Program-made: the position numbers and the translations under genes
Notes under the pieces: generated by a model
Database searches by the model: none
The model's input: the letters and a program-made list of their open reading frames with translations, nothing else
Told to the model about the DNA's origin: nothing
From: JAAYCI01 sp964370165
Lineage (GTDB): Bacteria > Bacillota > Clostridia > Oscillospirales > Ruminococcaceae
Reading direction: 5' to 3'
DNA: 36,863 nucleotides
Assembly (NCBI GenBank): GCA_964370165.1
Contig: CAYJIG010000017.1
Location: forward strand, 1-36,863
Part shown: piece after piece, positions 16,573 through 26,600 of the stretch
How the letters are laid out: each line of letters begins with the position of its first letter
How positions within the stretch are numbered: the stretch's first letter is position 1

Positions 16573-17448
16573 ATGTATTTTATCACGCAAGTGCTGAACG
16601 GATTGGGTGTAGGGGCTATTTATGCCTTGGTGGCGCTTGGCTACAGCATGGTGTACGGTATAGTGAAACTGATAAACTTTGCCCATGGTGATATTATCAT
16701 GGTGGGTAGTTATATTTTATTCAGTGTATTATCTATGTATATACCGATACCACTTGCCATTGTTATTTCAATGGTGGGCTGTGCATTAATTGGTATGCTT
16801 ATAGAAAGAGTGGCGTATCAGCGTCTGCTTGACCAAGGCGCACCGCGTATATCGCTGCTTATTACAGCTATAGGTGTGTCTTTGCTGTTGCAAAACTTGT
16901 TCCAAATTATTTACGGCAGTGGCGCAAAGCCAATGACAAAGATGTTCACCTTGCCCGAAATTACAATAGGTGATATAAACATTTCAAATACACTGCTTAA
17001 TATAAGTGTGGCTTTGGCGATGATGCTAGCGCTACAAATTTTAGTGAGCCGTACTAAAATCGGTAAAGCGATGCAGGCCACCAGTGAAGATGCCGGCGCG
17101 GCTATGCTGATGGGCATCAATACAAAACAAGTTATATTGTTCACATTTGCTGTGGGCTCGGCTCTTGCGGCCGCAGGAAGTGTTTTGTATACAAACACAT
17201 ATCAGCAAATCACACCGTTTATGGGAAGTCTTTTAGGCCTTAAAGCGTTTGTGGCCGCGGTGTTTGGCGGAATAGGAAGCATACCGGGCGCTATGTTGGG
17301 CGGTTTTGTGCTGGGTATGGCCGAGGGCATCAATAATGCATTCGGAAATTCTGCGTTGACAGACGCAGTGGTGTTTGGGCTTCTTATTTTGATTTTATTG
17401 GTAAAACCCAGTGGTCTTTTGGGCCGCAACGTTAAAGAAAAAGTGTAG
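16573..17448 (+). CDS. livH: Branched-chain amino acid ABC transporter permease LivH
   Basis: One of two membrane subunits of the LIV importer. The 291-residue product shows the LivH signature GLGVGAIYALVALGYSMVYG at its N-terminus and LINFAHGD, followed by about eight hydrophobic helices. The ABC-contact loop is near FGGIGSIPGAMLGGFVLG. The frame is open upstream to 16489, but family alignment of the N-terminus and the AGAAGGG site about 9 bases away favour the ATG at 16573. The 180 bases between livJ and livH hold only the hairpin and no other gene that I can see. Confidence 0.94.
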   Translation: MYFITQVLNGLGVGAIYALVALGYSMVYGIVKLINFAHGDIIMVGSYILFSVLSMYIPIPLAIVISMVGCALIGMLIERVAYQRLLDQGAPRISLLITAIGVSLLLQNLFQIIYGSGAKPMTKMFTLPEITIGDINISNTLLNISVALAMMLALQILVSRTKIGKAMQATSEDAGAAMLMGINTKQVILFTFAVGSALAAAGSVLYTNTYQQITPFMGSLLGLKAFVAAVFGGIGSIPGAMLGGFVLGMAEGINNAFGNSALTDAVVFGLLILILLVKPSGLLGRNVKEKV

Positions 17449-17459
17449 GGAGGCGCAGA

Positions 17460-18497
17460 ATGCAAAATACATTATCAAAGACAAAACAACGCGGAATGGC
17501 CAGCCTTATTACACTTGGGGTAGTAATAATAGCGTTTGTGATCGTTAATATTTTGATCTCGGCTGGGATGGTTTCGTCCGCAACGCTGGACATTTTGAAA
17601 TTTATCGGAATTAACATTATTGCGGCGGTTAGCCTAAACTTGGTCACAGGTGTAATGGGTCAGTTGGTGCTGGGTCATGCAGGATTCATGCTGATAGGCG
17701 CATATGCATCGGCTATGCTGACAAATAACATGGATTTACCACTTGTTATGTCGTTGCCTTTAGGTCTTTTGGCAGCCGGCATTTTGGCGGCTTTTGCAGG
17801 TATAATAATTGGCCTGCCGGCGCTTCGTCTGCGTGGAGACTACTTGGCTATTATTACGCTCGGATTTGGCGAGATAATTAAAACATTGGCTCTTGCGGCG
17901 GACTTTACGAACGGTGCCAGAAACTATCTTGGATATCCTACGTTTAGTAATCGCAATGAGCCGGCCGCTATGTTTAACTACATATTTATTATGGTAGCAG
18001 TGGTGATTTTCTTCAGCTATACATTCGGCACATCTCGTCACGGACGCGCGGTGCTTTCCATTCGCGAAGATGAAATTGCCGCAGAATCAAGTGGCATAAA
18101 CACGACATATTATAAACTTATGACGTTTGCGATATCTGCGTTTTTTGCAGGAATTGCCGGCGCACTTTTGGCGCATCAGTTGGGATTGGTGGCACCAACC
18201 ACATACGACTTCACACGTTCGGTGGATATTTTGATGATGGTGGTGTTTGGCGGCATGGGCTCCATCACAGGCTCGGTGCTCAGCGCTACAGTGCTAACCA
18301 TGCTACCACAGGTGCTTCGTGGGTTCTCTGAGTATCGCATGTTGATTTACTCTGTGGTGCTTATCATTGTGATGCTGTTCCGTCCAAAAGGTATTTTAGG
18401 TCGTGCCGAACTTAGGGTTATTCCGCTGTATGAGAAATTGATTCCGGCGATACGCCGCACAAAAAACACCGACACAAAAGGGGGTAAAAACACATGA
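17460..18497 (+). CDS. livM: Branched-chain amino acid ABC transporter permease LivM
   Basis: Second membrane subunit of the LIV importer, 345 residues. The LivM hallmarks are present: NLVTGVMGQLVLGHAGFMLIGAY near residue 60, GLPALRLRGDYLAIITLGFGEI near 120, and the C-terminal VFGGMGSITGSVLSA loop that contacts the ATPase. The first helix is preceded by a short basic N-terminus. A GGGAGG site is close to the ATG, which comes 11 bases after livH. The stop overlaps livG by four bases (ATGA). Confidence 0.95.
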   Translation: MQNTLSKTKQRGMASLITLGVVIIAFVIVNILISAGMVSSATLDILKFIGINIIAAVSLNLVTGVMGQLVLGHAGFMLIGAYASAMLTNNMDLPLVMSLPLGLLAAGILAAFAGIIIGLPALRLRGDYLAIITLGFGEIIKTLALAADFTNGARNYLGYPTFSNRNEPAAMFNYIFIMVAVVIFFSYTFGTSRHGRAVLSIREDEIAAESSGINTTYYKLMTFAISAFFAGIAGALLAHQLGLVAPTTYDFTRSVDILMMVVFGGMGSITGSVLSATVLTMLPQVLRGFSEYRMLIYSVVLIIVMLFRPKGILGRAELRVIPLYEKLIPAIRRTKNTDTKGGKNT

Positions 18498-19279
18498 AAC
18501 CCATAGAGTTACAAGTGGAAGATTTATCCATTTATTTTGGTGGATTGCAGGCGGTAGAAGGGGTAAACTTTTATATTAAAAAAGGACAAATTGTGGGTCT
18601 TATCGGGCCTAACGGTGCCGGTAAAACCACTATTTTCAACATGCTTACCGGCGTGTATGCCCCCACAAGAGGCGATATTTTCCTAAATGAAAAGAGTATG
18701 CTGAAATATAAAACATATCAGCGTTGTCAAATGGGCCTAGCACGTACATTTCAAAATATTCGTTTGTTTAAAGACTTGTCTGTTATCGACAATGTGAAAG
18801 TGGCCATGACAAACCAGATGAACTATGGTGTGTTTTCAGGTGTGTTGCGATTGCCGTCGCACAATCGCCAAGAGAGAGAAACATCTATTAATGCCCACGA
18901 GATTTTGAAGGTGGTGGGTCTTGATGAATATGCCAGCGACTATGCACGCAACTTACCATATGGCCAACAGCGCAAACTGGAAATTGCAAGGGCACTGGCG
19001 GCGAACCCTAAAGTACTGCTTTTGGACGAGCCGGCTGCCGGCATGAATCCTACCGAGACACAAGAACTTCTGGATACTATTCGAATGATACGTGATAAAT
19101 TCGATATATCTGTGCTACTTATTGAGCATGACATGAACTTTGTTATGGAGCTGTGTGAATACATTTTTGTGCTTGACTATGGGCGGATTATTTCCCGTGG
19201 CGAGGCAGATGATATCCGCAACGACCCAAGGGTAATTGAAGCTTATTTAGGGGGTGACGCAGTTGAAGAAGATGCTTGA
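18494..19279 (+). CDS. livG: Branched-chain amino acid ABC transporter ATP-binding protein LivG
   Basis: Cytosolic ATPase that pairs with LivF to drive import. The 261-residue product has Walker A GPNGAGKT at residues 38-45, the Q-loop ARTFQNIRLFKDLS, a YGQQRKLEIARALA signature, Walker B LLLDEPAAGMNP and the switch His in LLIEHDM. The ending RNDPRVIEAYLGG is typical of LivG. It overlaps both neighbours in the operon. The non-canonical YGQQR signature is normal for LivG. Confidence 0.97.
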   Translation: MKPIELQVEDLSIYFGGLQAVEGVNFYIKKGQIVGLIGPNGAGKTTIFNMLTGVYAPTRGDIFLNEKSMLKYKTYQRCQMGLARTFQNIRLFKDLSVIDNVKVAMTNQMNYGVFSGVLRLPSHNRQERETSINAHEILKVVGLDEYASDYARNLPYGQQRKLEIARALAANPKVLLLDEPAAGMNPTETQELLDTIRMIRDKFDISVLLIEHDMNFVMELCEYIFVLDYGRIISRGEADDIRNDPRVIEAYLGGDAVEEDA

Positions 19280-19976
19280 AGTGAAGGATCTTGAGGTATA
19301 CTATGGCGCCATCCATGCTATTAAAAAGGTATCGTTTGAAGTGAGCGAAGGCGAGATAGTCACCCTAATAGGTGCTAATGGTGCCGGAAAAACTACCATT
19401 TTGCATGCGGTGTCAGGCCTTGTAAAACCTAAAGAGGGCTCTATTGAATTTTGCGGCGAAAACTTGGTTGCCACAAAGCCTTACAGAATCACCGGTATGG
19501 GTCTTGCTCAGGTGCCGGAAGGTCGCCGTATTTTCTCTCGTATGACAGTAAAAGAAAACCTCGAAATGGGTGCATATTCTCGTACCGATACAGAGGGTAT
19601 TCGCAGGGACTACGAGTATGTTATGAAAATTTTGCCGCGTTTGCAAGAACGTCGCAAACAGATGGCGGGTACGCTTTCGGGCGGCGAGCAACAAATGCTT
19701 GCTATGGGTCGCGCACTGATGGCGAAACCCAAAATGCTACTTTTGGACGAGCCGTCTATGGGTCTTTCACCATTGCTGGTACAAGAAATTTTCAAGACTA
19801 TTCGTGAAATAAACAAAAACGGCGTGACAGTTCTTTTGGTGGAGCAGAACGCCCGTATGGCACTGGATGTGGCCTCAAGAGCATATGTTTTGGAAACAGG
19901 TAAGGTGGCCATGCAGGGAGATGCAAAAGAGCTTGCCCATAACGAAGAGGTTAAAAAAGCATATCTGGGTGGATAG
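19263..19976 (+). CDS. livF: Branched-chain amino acid ABC transporter ATP-binding protein LivF
   Basis: Partner ATPase of LivG, 237 residues from the chosen start. Walker A is GANGAGKT (37-44), the signature is LSGGEQQMLAMGRALM, Walker B is LLLDEPSMGLSP, and the switch region is LLVEQNA. I choose TTG at 19263 because AGGGGGTGA (19249-19257) is a near-perfect Shine-Dalgarno sequence five bases away. ATG 19272 would be too far from it, and GTG 19254 lies within it. The start overlaps the end of livG, so translation is coupled. Confidence 0.95.
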   Translation: MKKMLEVKDLEVYYGAIHAIKKVSFEVSEGEIVTLIGANGAGKTTILHAVSGLVKPKEGSIEFCGENLVATKPYRITGMGLAQVPEGRRIFSRMTVKENLEMGAYSRTDTEGIRRDYEYVMKILPRLQERRKQMAGTLSGGEQQMLAMGRALMAKPKMLLLDEPSMGLSPLLVQEIFKTIREINKNGVTVLLVEQNARMALDVASRAYVLETGKVAMQGDAKELAHNEEVKKAYLGG

Positions 19977-20013
19977 ATTTACTGCGAAGTAGTATACTAT
20001 TTTTATAAAATAA

Positions 20014-20044
20014 AAGTTCCCTTGGCGAGATGACGAGGGAACTT
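20014..20044 (+). terminator. Hairpin between livF and azlC (terminator-like, may mask azlC ribosome binding site)
   Basis: A 9-bp stem AAGTTCCCT (20014-20022) with AGGGAACTT (20036-20044) lies after livF. It lacks a T run because azlC starts at 20050. The purine-rich 3' arm (GAGGGA) is the best ribosome binding site for azlC, so the hairpin may control translation more than transcription. Confidence 0.55.
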
Positions 20045-20049
20045 CTGCT

Positions 20050-20808
20050 ATGTATAAAAGTTTTGAGAGGAAGCAAAAAACGTTGATTCAATCAAAAGAA
20101 AAAAGTAAAAGTGCTATAAAAGCGGCGTTCCCACATACTATACCAGTGCTTACGGGCTATGTCGTTATGGGTATGGCGTTTGGCGTGCTTTTAAGCAGTA
20201 AAGGTTTTGGCTTTTTATGGGCGATGCTGATGGGTATTGTGATGTATGCCGGAAGCATGCAGTTTGTAGCCGTTAGCCTTTTGGCGGCAGGATTCGATCC
20301 GTTCGGTGCGTTTTTAATGACATTAATGGTAAACGCAAGGCATGTGTTTTACGGCATACCGCTTTTGGAACGCTTTAAAGAATACGGTAAATCAAAATTT
20401 TATATGATATTTGCGCTAACCGATGAAACATTTGCGTTATTATGTGCGGCAAAACCTCCAGAAGGCGTAGATGAGAAAAAGTTTTACTTGTCCATTTCGG
20501 TGCTGGATCATCTGTACTGGATAACAGGATGCACCTTGGGTGGAATATTGGGTGGTGCGGTAAACATCGACACACATGGTATAGACTTTGTTATGACAGC
20601 GCTATTCATTGTGATTTTCTTAGAGCAGTGGAAAGAAAAGCAAAATCGATCTCCTGCGCTGATAGGCCTTTTTGTGTCGCTGATGTGTAGAATATTCTTT
20701 GGACCACAGTGGTTTATTTTAGCGGCCATGGCGGTGCTTGTGGTGGTGTTTGTGATATGTAAAAAACCACTGAGCAAGAAAATGGAGGAAAACGCATGGA
20801 AACAGTGA
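20050..20808 (+). CDS. azlC: Branched-chain amino acid exporter, large subunit AzlC
   Basis: AzlC-family membrane permease, 252 residues, exporting branched-chain amino acids together with AzlD. The family start TIPVLTGYVVMGMAFGVL is followed by GIVMYAGSMQFVAVSLLAAG and the conserved LMTLMVNARHVFYGI motif. Later segments contain FALTDETFAL and LDHLYWITGCTLGG, which are all typical. The ATG at 20050 is used; TTG at 20083, preceded by GAGAGGAAG, is an alternative start giving 241 residues. Position directly behind the liv importer supports a branched-chain substrate. Confidence 0.9.
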   Translation: MYKSFERKQKTLIQSKEKSKSAIKAAFPHTIPVLTGYVVMGMAFGVLLSSKGFGFLWAMLMGIVMYAGSMQFVAVSLLAAGFDPFGAFLMTLMVNARHVFYGIPLLERFKEYGKSKFYMIFALTDETFALLCAAKPPEGVDEKKFYLSISVLDHLYWITGCTLGGILGGAVNIDTHGIDFVMTALFIVIFLEQWKEKQNRSPALIGLFVSLMCRIFFGPQWFILAAMAVLVVVFVICKKPLSKKMEENAWKQ

Positions 20809-21152
20809 TGGATGTAGCACGCATGCCGTGGTGGCAGGCGCTGATAATTATTGGTGTTTGTGCGCTGACAACTTTAGGCACTCGTGCGTTGCCGTTTTTG
20901 GCTTTTCCGCCGGGGAAAAGCACGCCTAGGTACATAGTGTATCTTGGCAAGGTGCTTCCGTTTGCCATTACCACCATGCTGATAGTATACTGCCTAAAAG
21001 ATGTGGCGATTGCTGTCAGTCCGTATGCTTTGCCTGAAATATTGGCGGTGGCGTTGGTGGTGACGTTGTTTTTAACGCTGAAAAATTCACTGATAGCAAT
21101 TGCCGGCGGAACAGTATTGTACATGATTTTAGTACAGTTGGTTTTTGTGTAA
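20796..21152 (+). CDS. azlD: Branched-chain amino acid exporter, small subunit AzlD
   Basis: A 118-residue small membrane protein with three to four hydrophobic helices and the AzlD hallmark TLGTRALPFLAF. It forms a two-component exporter with AzlC. TGGAGG precedes the ATG at 20796, which overlaps azlC by 13 bases, so the two subunits are translated together. Confidence 0.88.
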   Translation: METVMDVARMPWWQALIIIGVCALTTLGTRALPFLAFPPGKSTPRYIVYLGKVLPFAITTMLIVYCLKDVAIAVSPYALPEILAVALVVTLFLTLKNSLIAIAGGTVLYMILVQLVFV

Positions 21153-21165
21153 TGTTGTATAAACC

Positions 21166-21194
21166 TTGCCGTTTTTTTGTAAAAGGTGTATAAT
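21166..21194 (+). promoter_or_regulatory. Putative promoter of the desulfurase-thiI-cinA operon
   Basis: TTGCCG (21166-21171) and a perfect TATAAT (21189-21194) are separated by 17 bp, 44 bases upstream of the desulfurase ATG. Confidence 0.7.
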
Positions 21195-21238
21195 TTAGAA
21201 AAGATGATATCAGTAAAACTATTAAAAGGAGCACGTGT

Positions 21239-22390
21239 ATGCACTATCTTGACAACGCGGCCACTACGTGTGTTTTGCCAGAGGTGATACACGCTGCAAA
21301 TGAGATGATGGAATCCACATGGGGGAATCCATCTTCTTTGCATACAATGGGCATGAAAGCCGAAAAGGCGATAGAGGATGCCAGAATAACTCTTGCAAAA
21401 GCGATGGGTTGCAAAAAAGACGAAGTGGTGTTCACAAGTGGTGGCACCGAGGCAAATTATTTGGCTATTTTAGGCGCGGTAAAGGCTCGCATGGGTGTCG
21501 GGAGGCATATTGTGAGCACAGGATATGAGCACTCCAGCGTCTCTAACACGCTAGAGATGTTGAAAGAAAATGAAAACGCAGAGCTTACCATTATAAATCC
21601 GAGTGAAGACGGCACAGTGGATGTTTCGGCACTGGTAGATGCGGTGGGTCCGAAAACTGTTTTGGTGACGGCCATGCAAGTGAACAATGAAACAGGTGCG
21701 GTGTTAGACGTGGTGGACTTGTCACGCAGGGTGAAAGAGAAAAACTCGCGATGTTTTGTGCATGTAGACGGCATACAAGGCTTTTGCAAGTTGCCACTTG
21801 TGCTGCGTGACACAAAAATCGACAGCTATGCTGTAAGTGGTCATAAGATACATGCATTAAAAGGCGTTGGTGCGCTGTATTTACGTGGTGGTAAATCGGC
21901 ACACTGGCATGCACCATGCGGTGGTGGATCACAAGAAAGTGGAATTCGCCCCGGCACCCAAAATACAGTGGGTATTGTGGCTTTAGGCAAAGCGGTAGAG
22001 CTGTTTATGGCACAAAGCGAAAAAACAAAAGCGCATATATCACAGCTGAGAAGTATGCTGAATGAGGGGCTTTTAAGCATACCCGATATCACCATGCATT
22101 CACCGAAAGACGGATATGCCGGTATTGCGATGTTTTCAGCGCCCAAAGGCCTGCGTAGCCAGGTGATGCTAAACTATTTGAACGAAAACCACGACGTGTA
22201 TGTTTCCAGTGGCTCGGCGTGTGCCGGCGGCAAGGGTAGCCACACATTGTCGGCAATGGGCGTTAAACCGTCTATTATGGATGCGGCGCTACGTGTTAGC
22301 TTCAGCGCCGAAAGTAAAGAAGAAGATGTGATGGCTTTTTTAGAAGGCTTAAAGGCTGCGATAGTGCACCTTGCACGATGCAAAGGATGA
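21239..22390 (+). CDS. Cysteine desulfurase (NifS/IscS family)
   Basis: A pyridoxal-phosphate enzyme taking sulfur from cysteine as an enzyme-bound persulfide. The 383-residue product has DNAATT at the N-terminus, FTSGGTEAN near residue 65, the PLP lysine K203 in SGHKIHALKG, and the catalytic C328 in SSGSACAGG. AAAGGAG precedes the ATG. thiI follows 21 bases after the stop. This pairing, as with NifZ-ThiI in Bacillus, indicates that the sulfur goes to tRNA 4-thiouridine, though other acceptors such as Fe-S clusters cannot be excluded. Confidence 0.94.
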   Translation: MHYLDNAATTCVLPEVIHAANEMMESTWGNPSSLHTMGMKAEKAIEDARITLAKAMGCKKDEVVFTSGGTEANYLAILGAVKARMGVGRHIVSTGYEHSSVSNTLEMLKENENAELTIINPSEDGTVDVSALVDAVGPKTVLVTAMQVNNETGAVLDVVDLSRRVKEKNSRCFVHVDGIQGFCKLPLVLRDTKIDSYAVSGHKIHALKGVGALYLRGGKSAHWHAPCGGGSQESGIRPGTQNTVGIVALGKAVELFMAQSEKTKAHISQLRSMLNEGLLSIPDITMHSPKDGYAGIAMFSAPKGLRSQVMLNYLNENHDVYVSSGSACAGGKGSHTLSAMGVKPSIMDAALRVSFSAESKEEDVMAFLEGLKAAIVHLARCKG

Positions 22391-22411
22391 ACAAGTACTA
22401 AGGAGAAAATA

Positions 22412-23602
22412 ATGCAAGAGATTATATTGGCTACAATGGGTGAGATGGCGCTGAAAGGCCTGAATCGGAAAACATTTGAGGCTACACTACTTAAAACACT
22501 GCGCCGCAGAACAGCGAGCCTGGGTAAATTTAAAATACATGCTTCCCAAAGCACGATATATATTAAACCGCTGGATGATATGGCGATAAGCTCGGCAAGT
22601 CAGACATATGAGCGTGTCTCGAAAGTGTTTGGCATTGCGGCAATGACAAGGGCGGCTGTGTGCGATAAAGAGTTTTCGGCTATATGCACAATGGCGAAAG
22701 AATACCTTAGCCAGCAACTGCAAGCTGTGACAACATTTAAAGTGAAGGCAAAGCGTGCGGATAAAACATTCGGCATGGATAGCATGGAAATAGCAAGAGA
22801 GCTTGGCGGATATCTGCTTTCGAATTTTTCAAACTTAAAAGTGGATGTGAAAAACCCCGAGATTGTTGTCACGGTGGAAGTACGTGAAGACTCGGCATTT
22901 GTGCATGCAGGTAAAATACCCGGTGCAGGCGGACTGCCGGTACCTTCAAGTGGTAGAGCGGCCTTGCTTTTATCGGGTGGTATAGACAGCCCGGTGGCGG
23001 CATGGCAGATGGCAAAGCGTGGCCTTGGCCTGGTGGGCATCCACTTTGCCAGCCCACCATATACCTCGCCGCGCGCCGCGGCAAAGGTGGAGGATTTGGC
23101 CGATTTGTTGGTGCCGTGGTGTGGGCCGCTACCGTACTATTATGTTCCATACACCAAGACGCAGGAATATTTGCGGGATAACCTACATAAGCAAGAATAT
23201 TTCACGGTACTGATGCGCCGCAGTATGCTTCGTATAGCCGAGGTGATTGCAAGAAAAGAAGGTTGCGAGGCTATGGTGACGGGCGAGAGCTTGGCACAAG
23301 TGGCAAGCCAAACATTGCAAGCACTGGCATGCACTGACGCCGCGCAAAGCATGCCGATATTACGCCCGTGTATAGGCATGGACAAAAATGAAATTACAGC
23401 ACTCGCAAGGCATATTGGCACGTTTGAAACCAGTATTTTGCCGTATGAAGATTGCTGTACCATATTTACGCCGCCACATCCAAAAACAAAGCCGAAACTT
23501 ATGGACGTGGAATATCTTGAAAGTAGAATGCCGGAGCTGCTACAGCTGGAAGCCGAGGCGGCACAGGCGGCAACGTTTAGTTTGAGGACAGCCGCAGAGT
23601 GA
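22412..23602 (+). CDS. thiI: tRNA 4-thiouridine synthase ThiI
   Basis: Adenylates uridine 8 of tRNA and transfers sulfur from the desulfurase. The 396-residue product has an N-terminal ferredoxin-like region and THUMP domain (about 1-165), then the PP-loop ATP-binding motif SGGIDSP (188-194). The MVTGESLAQVASQTLQ segment is diagnostic for ThiI. There is no C-terminal rhodanese domain, as in other Firmicutes, so the partner desulfurase must hand over sulfur directly. TAAGGAG lies just before the ATG. It is the second gene of a three-gene run. Confidence 0.96.
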   Translation: MQEIILATMGEMALKGLNRKTFEATLLKTLRRRTASLGKFKIHASQSTIYIKPLDDMAISSASQTYERVSKVFGIAAMTRAAVCDKEFSAICTMAKEYLSQQLQAVTTFKVKAKRADKTFGMDSMEIARELGGYLLSNFSNLKVDVKNPEIVVTVEVREDSAFVHAGKIPGAGGLPVPSSGRAALLLSGGIDSPVAAWQMAKRGLGLVGIHFASPPYTSPRAAAKVEDLADLLVPWCGPLPYYYVPYTKTQEYLRDNLHKQEYFTVLMRRSMLRIAEVIARKEGCEAMVTGESLAQVASQTLQALACTDAAQSMPILRPCIGMDKNEITALARHIGTFETSILPYEDCCTIFTPPHPKTKPKLMDVEYLESRMPELLQLEAEAAQAATFSLRTAAE

Positions 23603-23645
23603 TTTGATAAATGTGATTTAAAACCGATTTTAAGGGGGCCCTGAA

Positions 23646-26600
23646 ATGCGCGCGGAGATTATTTCGGTGGGAACCGAGCTGTTGCTTGGTGATATTCTCA
23701 ATACAAATGCCAGATTTTTGTCTCAGCATTTGGCGGCTTTGGGTTACAACGTGTTTTATCAAACAACGGTGGGTGATAATTCTCGTCGTTTGCGTGAGCT
23801 GGTACAAGCGGCGAAATTGCGTAGTGATGTGTTGATTTTCAGTGGTGGTCTGGGCCCTACGGCAGATGATATCACAAAAGAAATTGTAGCCGAGGTGTTT
23901 GAAGATTTACTGGTGATGGATATTGACGAGCTGGTAAAACTGGAGCAGTTCTTCAAAAGTCGCGGCGTTGAAATGACCGAAAACAATAAAAAGCAAGCAC
24001 TGGTACCAAAACTCGGCCGTAAAATTGTCAACGGTGAGGGCACTGCCCCGGGTGCTTTTTTCAGACGCAATAATAAATATGCGTTTTTGTTGCCCGGCCC
24101 GCCAAGAGAGATGCAACCCATGTTTTTAGAGCAAGTGGTGCCCATGCTGGAAGCTATGCAGGACGCCGCAATACGTTCGGTGACACTGCGCTGTTTTGGC
24201 ATAGGTGAGAGTGCGCTTGAAGATAAAATAGCATCGCTTCTAGATGGCGAAAATCCCACGGCGGCACTGTATGCCAAAACAGGCGAGGTACATGTTCGAA
24301 TCACTGCAAGGGCCGATACCGCAGAGCAAGCCGAGGTTATGTGCGATGAATATGCAGTGATGTTTTACAAGGCGCTTGGTGATTTGATTTATGCTACCGG
24401 TGAGGATGACATGGCGACGGCTACGGTGAACGCACTTATCCAAGGCGAGTATACTGTGGCGACAGCCGAAAGCTGTACAGGCGGACTTTTGGGTGAAAGA
24501 ATCACTGCTGTGCCGGGCTCGTCTGCTGTTTATGGGTATGGCGCTATTACATATGCCAACATGGCAAAGCATGACATGGTAGGCGTGAGGAACGACACTT
24601 TACGAAAATACGGCGCTGTTTCAAGCCAAGTGGCGGCCGAGATGGCTTTTGGCGTGGCAAAAAAAGGCGGCTCGGATTTCGGCATAGGAATCACAGGAAT
24701 TGCAGGACCGAGTGGTGGAACACCGCAAAAGCCGGTGGGTTTAGTATATATAGCTGTATCATATGATAAAGATGTATATATCAGAAAGCTTAATGTTCCG
24801 GCTCGTAGTCGAGACTATGTAAGAGAAATTTCATGCCTGCATGCCCTTGACATGATGCGCAGAATGGTGCTGGGACTGCCTGTGTCGAACACGCGCCAGT
24901 TTACCAAAAGCCAGCTGGCTGATTTTGAAAGAGACGGTGCTCCGCGCTCACGAAACCGCATGATGTTAAACACAGCGCTGGCAATATTGGGCGCAGTGAT
25001 AATATTAATCGCTCTGATTATAGGGATTTATTCGTCCGGTAATAGTCAACCATCTGCACCCTCGGCCGATACTTCGGTTTCACTAAAATCGCAAGGCTTG
25101 CAATATGGCACAAGAGAATATACTGATGCGGCTTTTGAACTGGTGGAAAACGCAAAAGCAGAAAATCCGGCTATGGTCGGGTTTGTTGCAATGGCGGGAC
25201 AATCTGTGGAAGCGTTGGTGGCTCAAACATTCCAAGGCACGCAAAACGCTTTAGAAGAATCGTTGAACGAAGCAGGTGTAAGGGGATATCCCGTTATGGC
25301 GGCGGATGCGCCTTTGGGCGATGAATCGTCGAATACACTTGTGCTGGGACAAGAGTCGCTTTTGCCGCTTGTGGATTATCAATACAATGACGGAAGTGCC
25401 ACATTTTCTACATTTACCTTTTACACCGACGAAAAAGAATATATATACAATGTAATAGGGGTATATCTGGCCGACGATGTGAGTGACGACTTTTCTCCGG
25501 CAGACACCTATTTTGATGATTATAGTGAATTTTTAGAGTTTGTTATGGGCGTGAAAATGAGAAGCCTGTATGACATGGATATGGACGCACTACAAGAAGA
25601 TAGCTACATGACTTTAGCTGTGCAAGACGCAGAAAGTGATGAGCGGAAAATGTATGTGTGTGGTCGGCTGGTGCGTTCTACAGAGCTACCTAAAGAAAGC
25701 GAAAAAGTGCCTGCCGGCGGCGATGTGCTAATGCCGGATAGCTGGTACGAAGAAAACAATGAATTGAAACCAAACATACAAAATTTGTATGAAGATAATA
25801 TGCGCGAATATTTGATGTCGGGCACTACAAACAGTTATTTGCAGTTAGAGGCCGGCATACCGCAGGAAGATGCGGCGCCGCTACTATTCTCTGAGGAACT
25901 GTTAGAACTGCCGGTGGCACCGCCACCGGTAGAAGAGGATATAAGTGAAGAGGAAGATGTGCAAAGCAGTTCGGTTGCAACAGCAGAACTGCTGGGATTT
26001 ACTGAAAATGCTCAAAACGAAACCGAGATACAGCTGTTGTCCAGCGTGACCACAGACGAGTCTACTCAAGAGGAAACTGAAGAGCAAGAAGCCGAAAGTG
26101 TGGCGCCGTCTTCGTCAGAACCGAGCACTCTACCGGACTTACTACCGCAAAAGCCAAACCCGAATTATCTGACAGTGAGAATGAACGGCGAGCTGACCAC
26201 CCTCACCACAGAACGTGTGCTGGCAAGAATATGTCAGTATGAGGTAGGTGCGGGAGACGTGGCTACTATACAAGCTGTGGCGGTGGCTGCACACAGCTGG
26301 ATTTTAAACCAGCAGGGTGCAGGCAACGAGGCACCGGCCGTGGTTGGAGCTCAACCAAACGACAGGGTGTTACAGGCTGTGCGTGAAGTGACGGATGTGA
26401 TTATAAGCGGGGATGAAGAAAACCCTGCATTCACCCCGTGGTATTCCATGGCGGCGCAGGCTACATCCTCTTCAGACACGGTGTTTGACGTGGAGAGAAC
26501 ATATTTGACCACTGTGTCTTCTCCACATGAGCAAGGACAAAGCGGATGGAGAGAGATTGTGTCGGTGGATGCACAGCTGTTGGCGCAAAGAGTGGATGAA

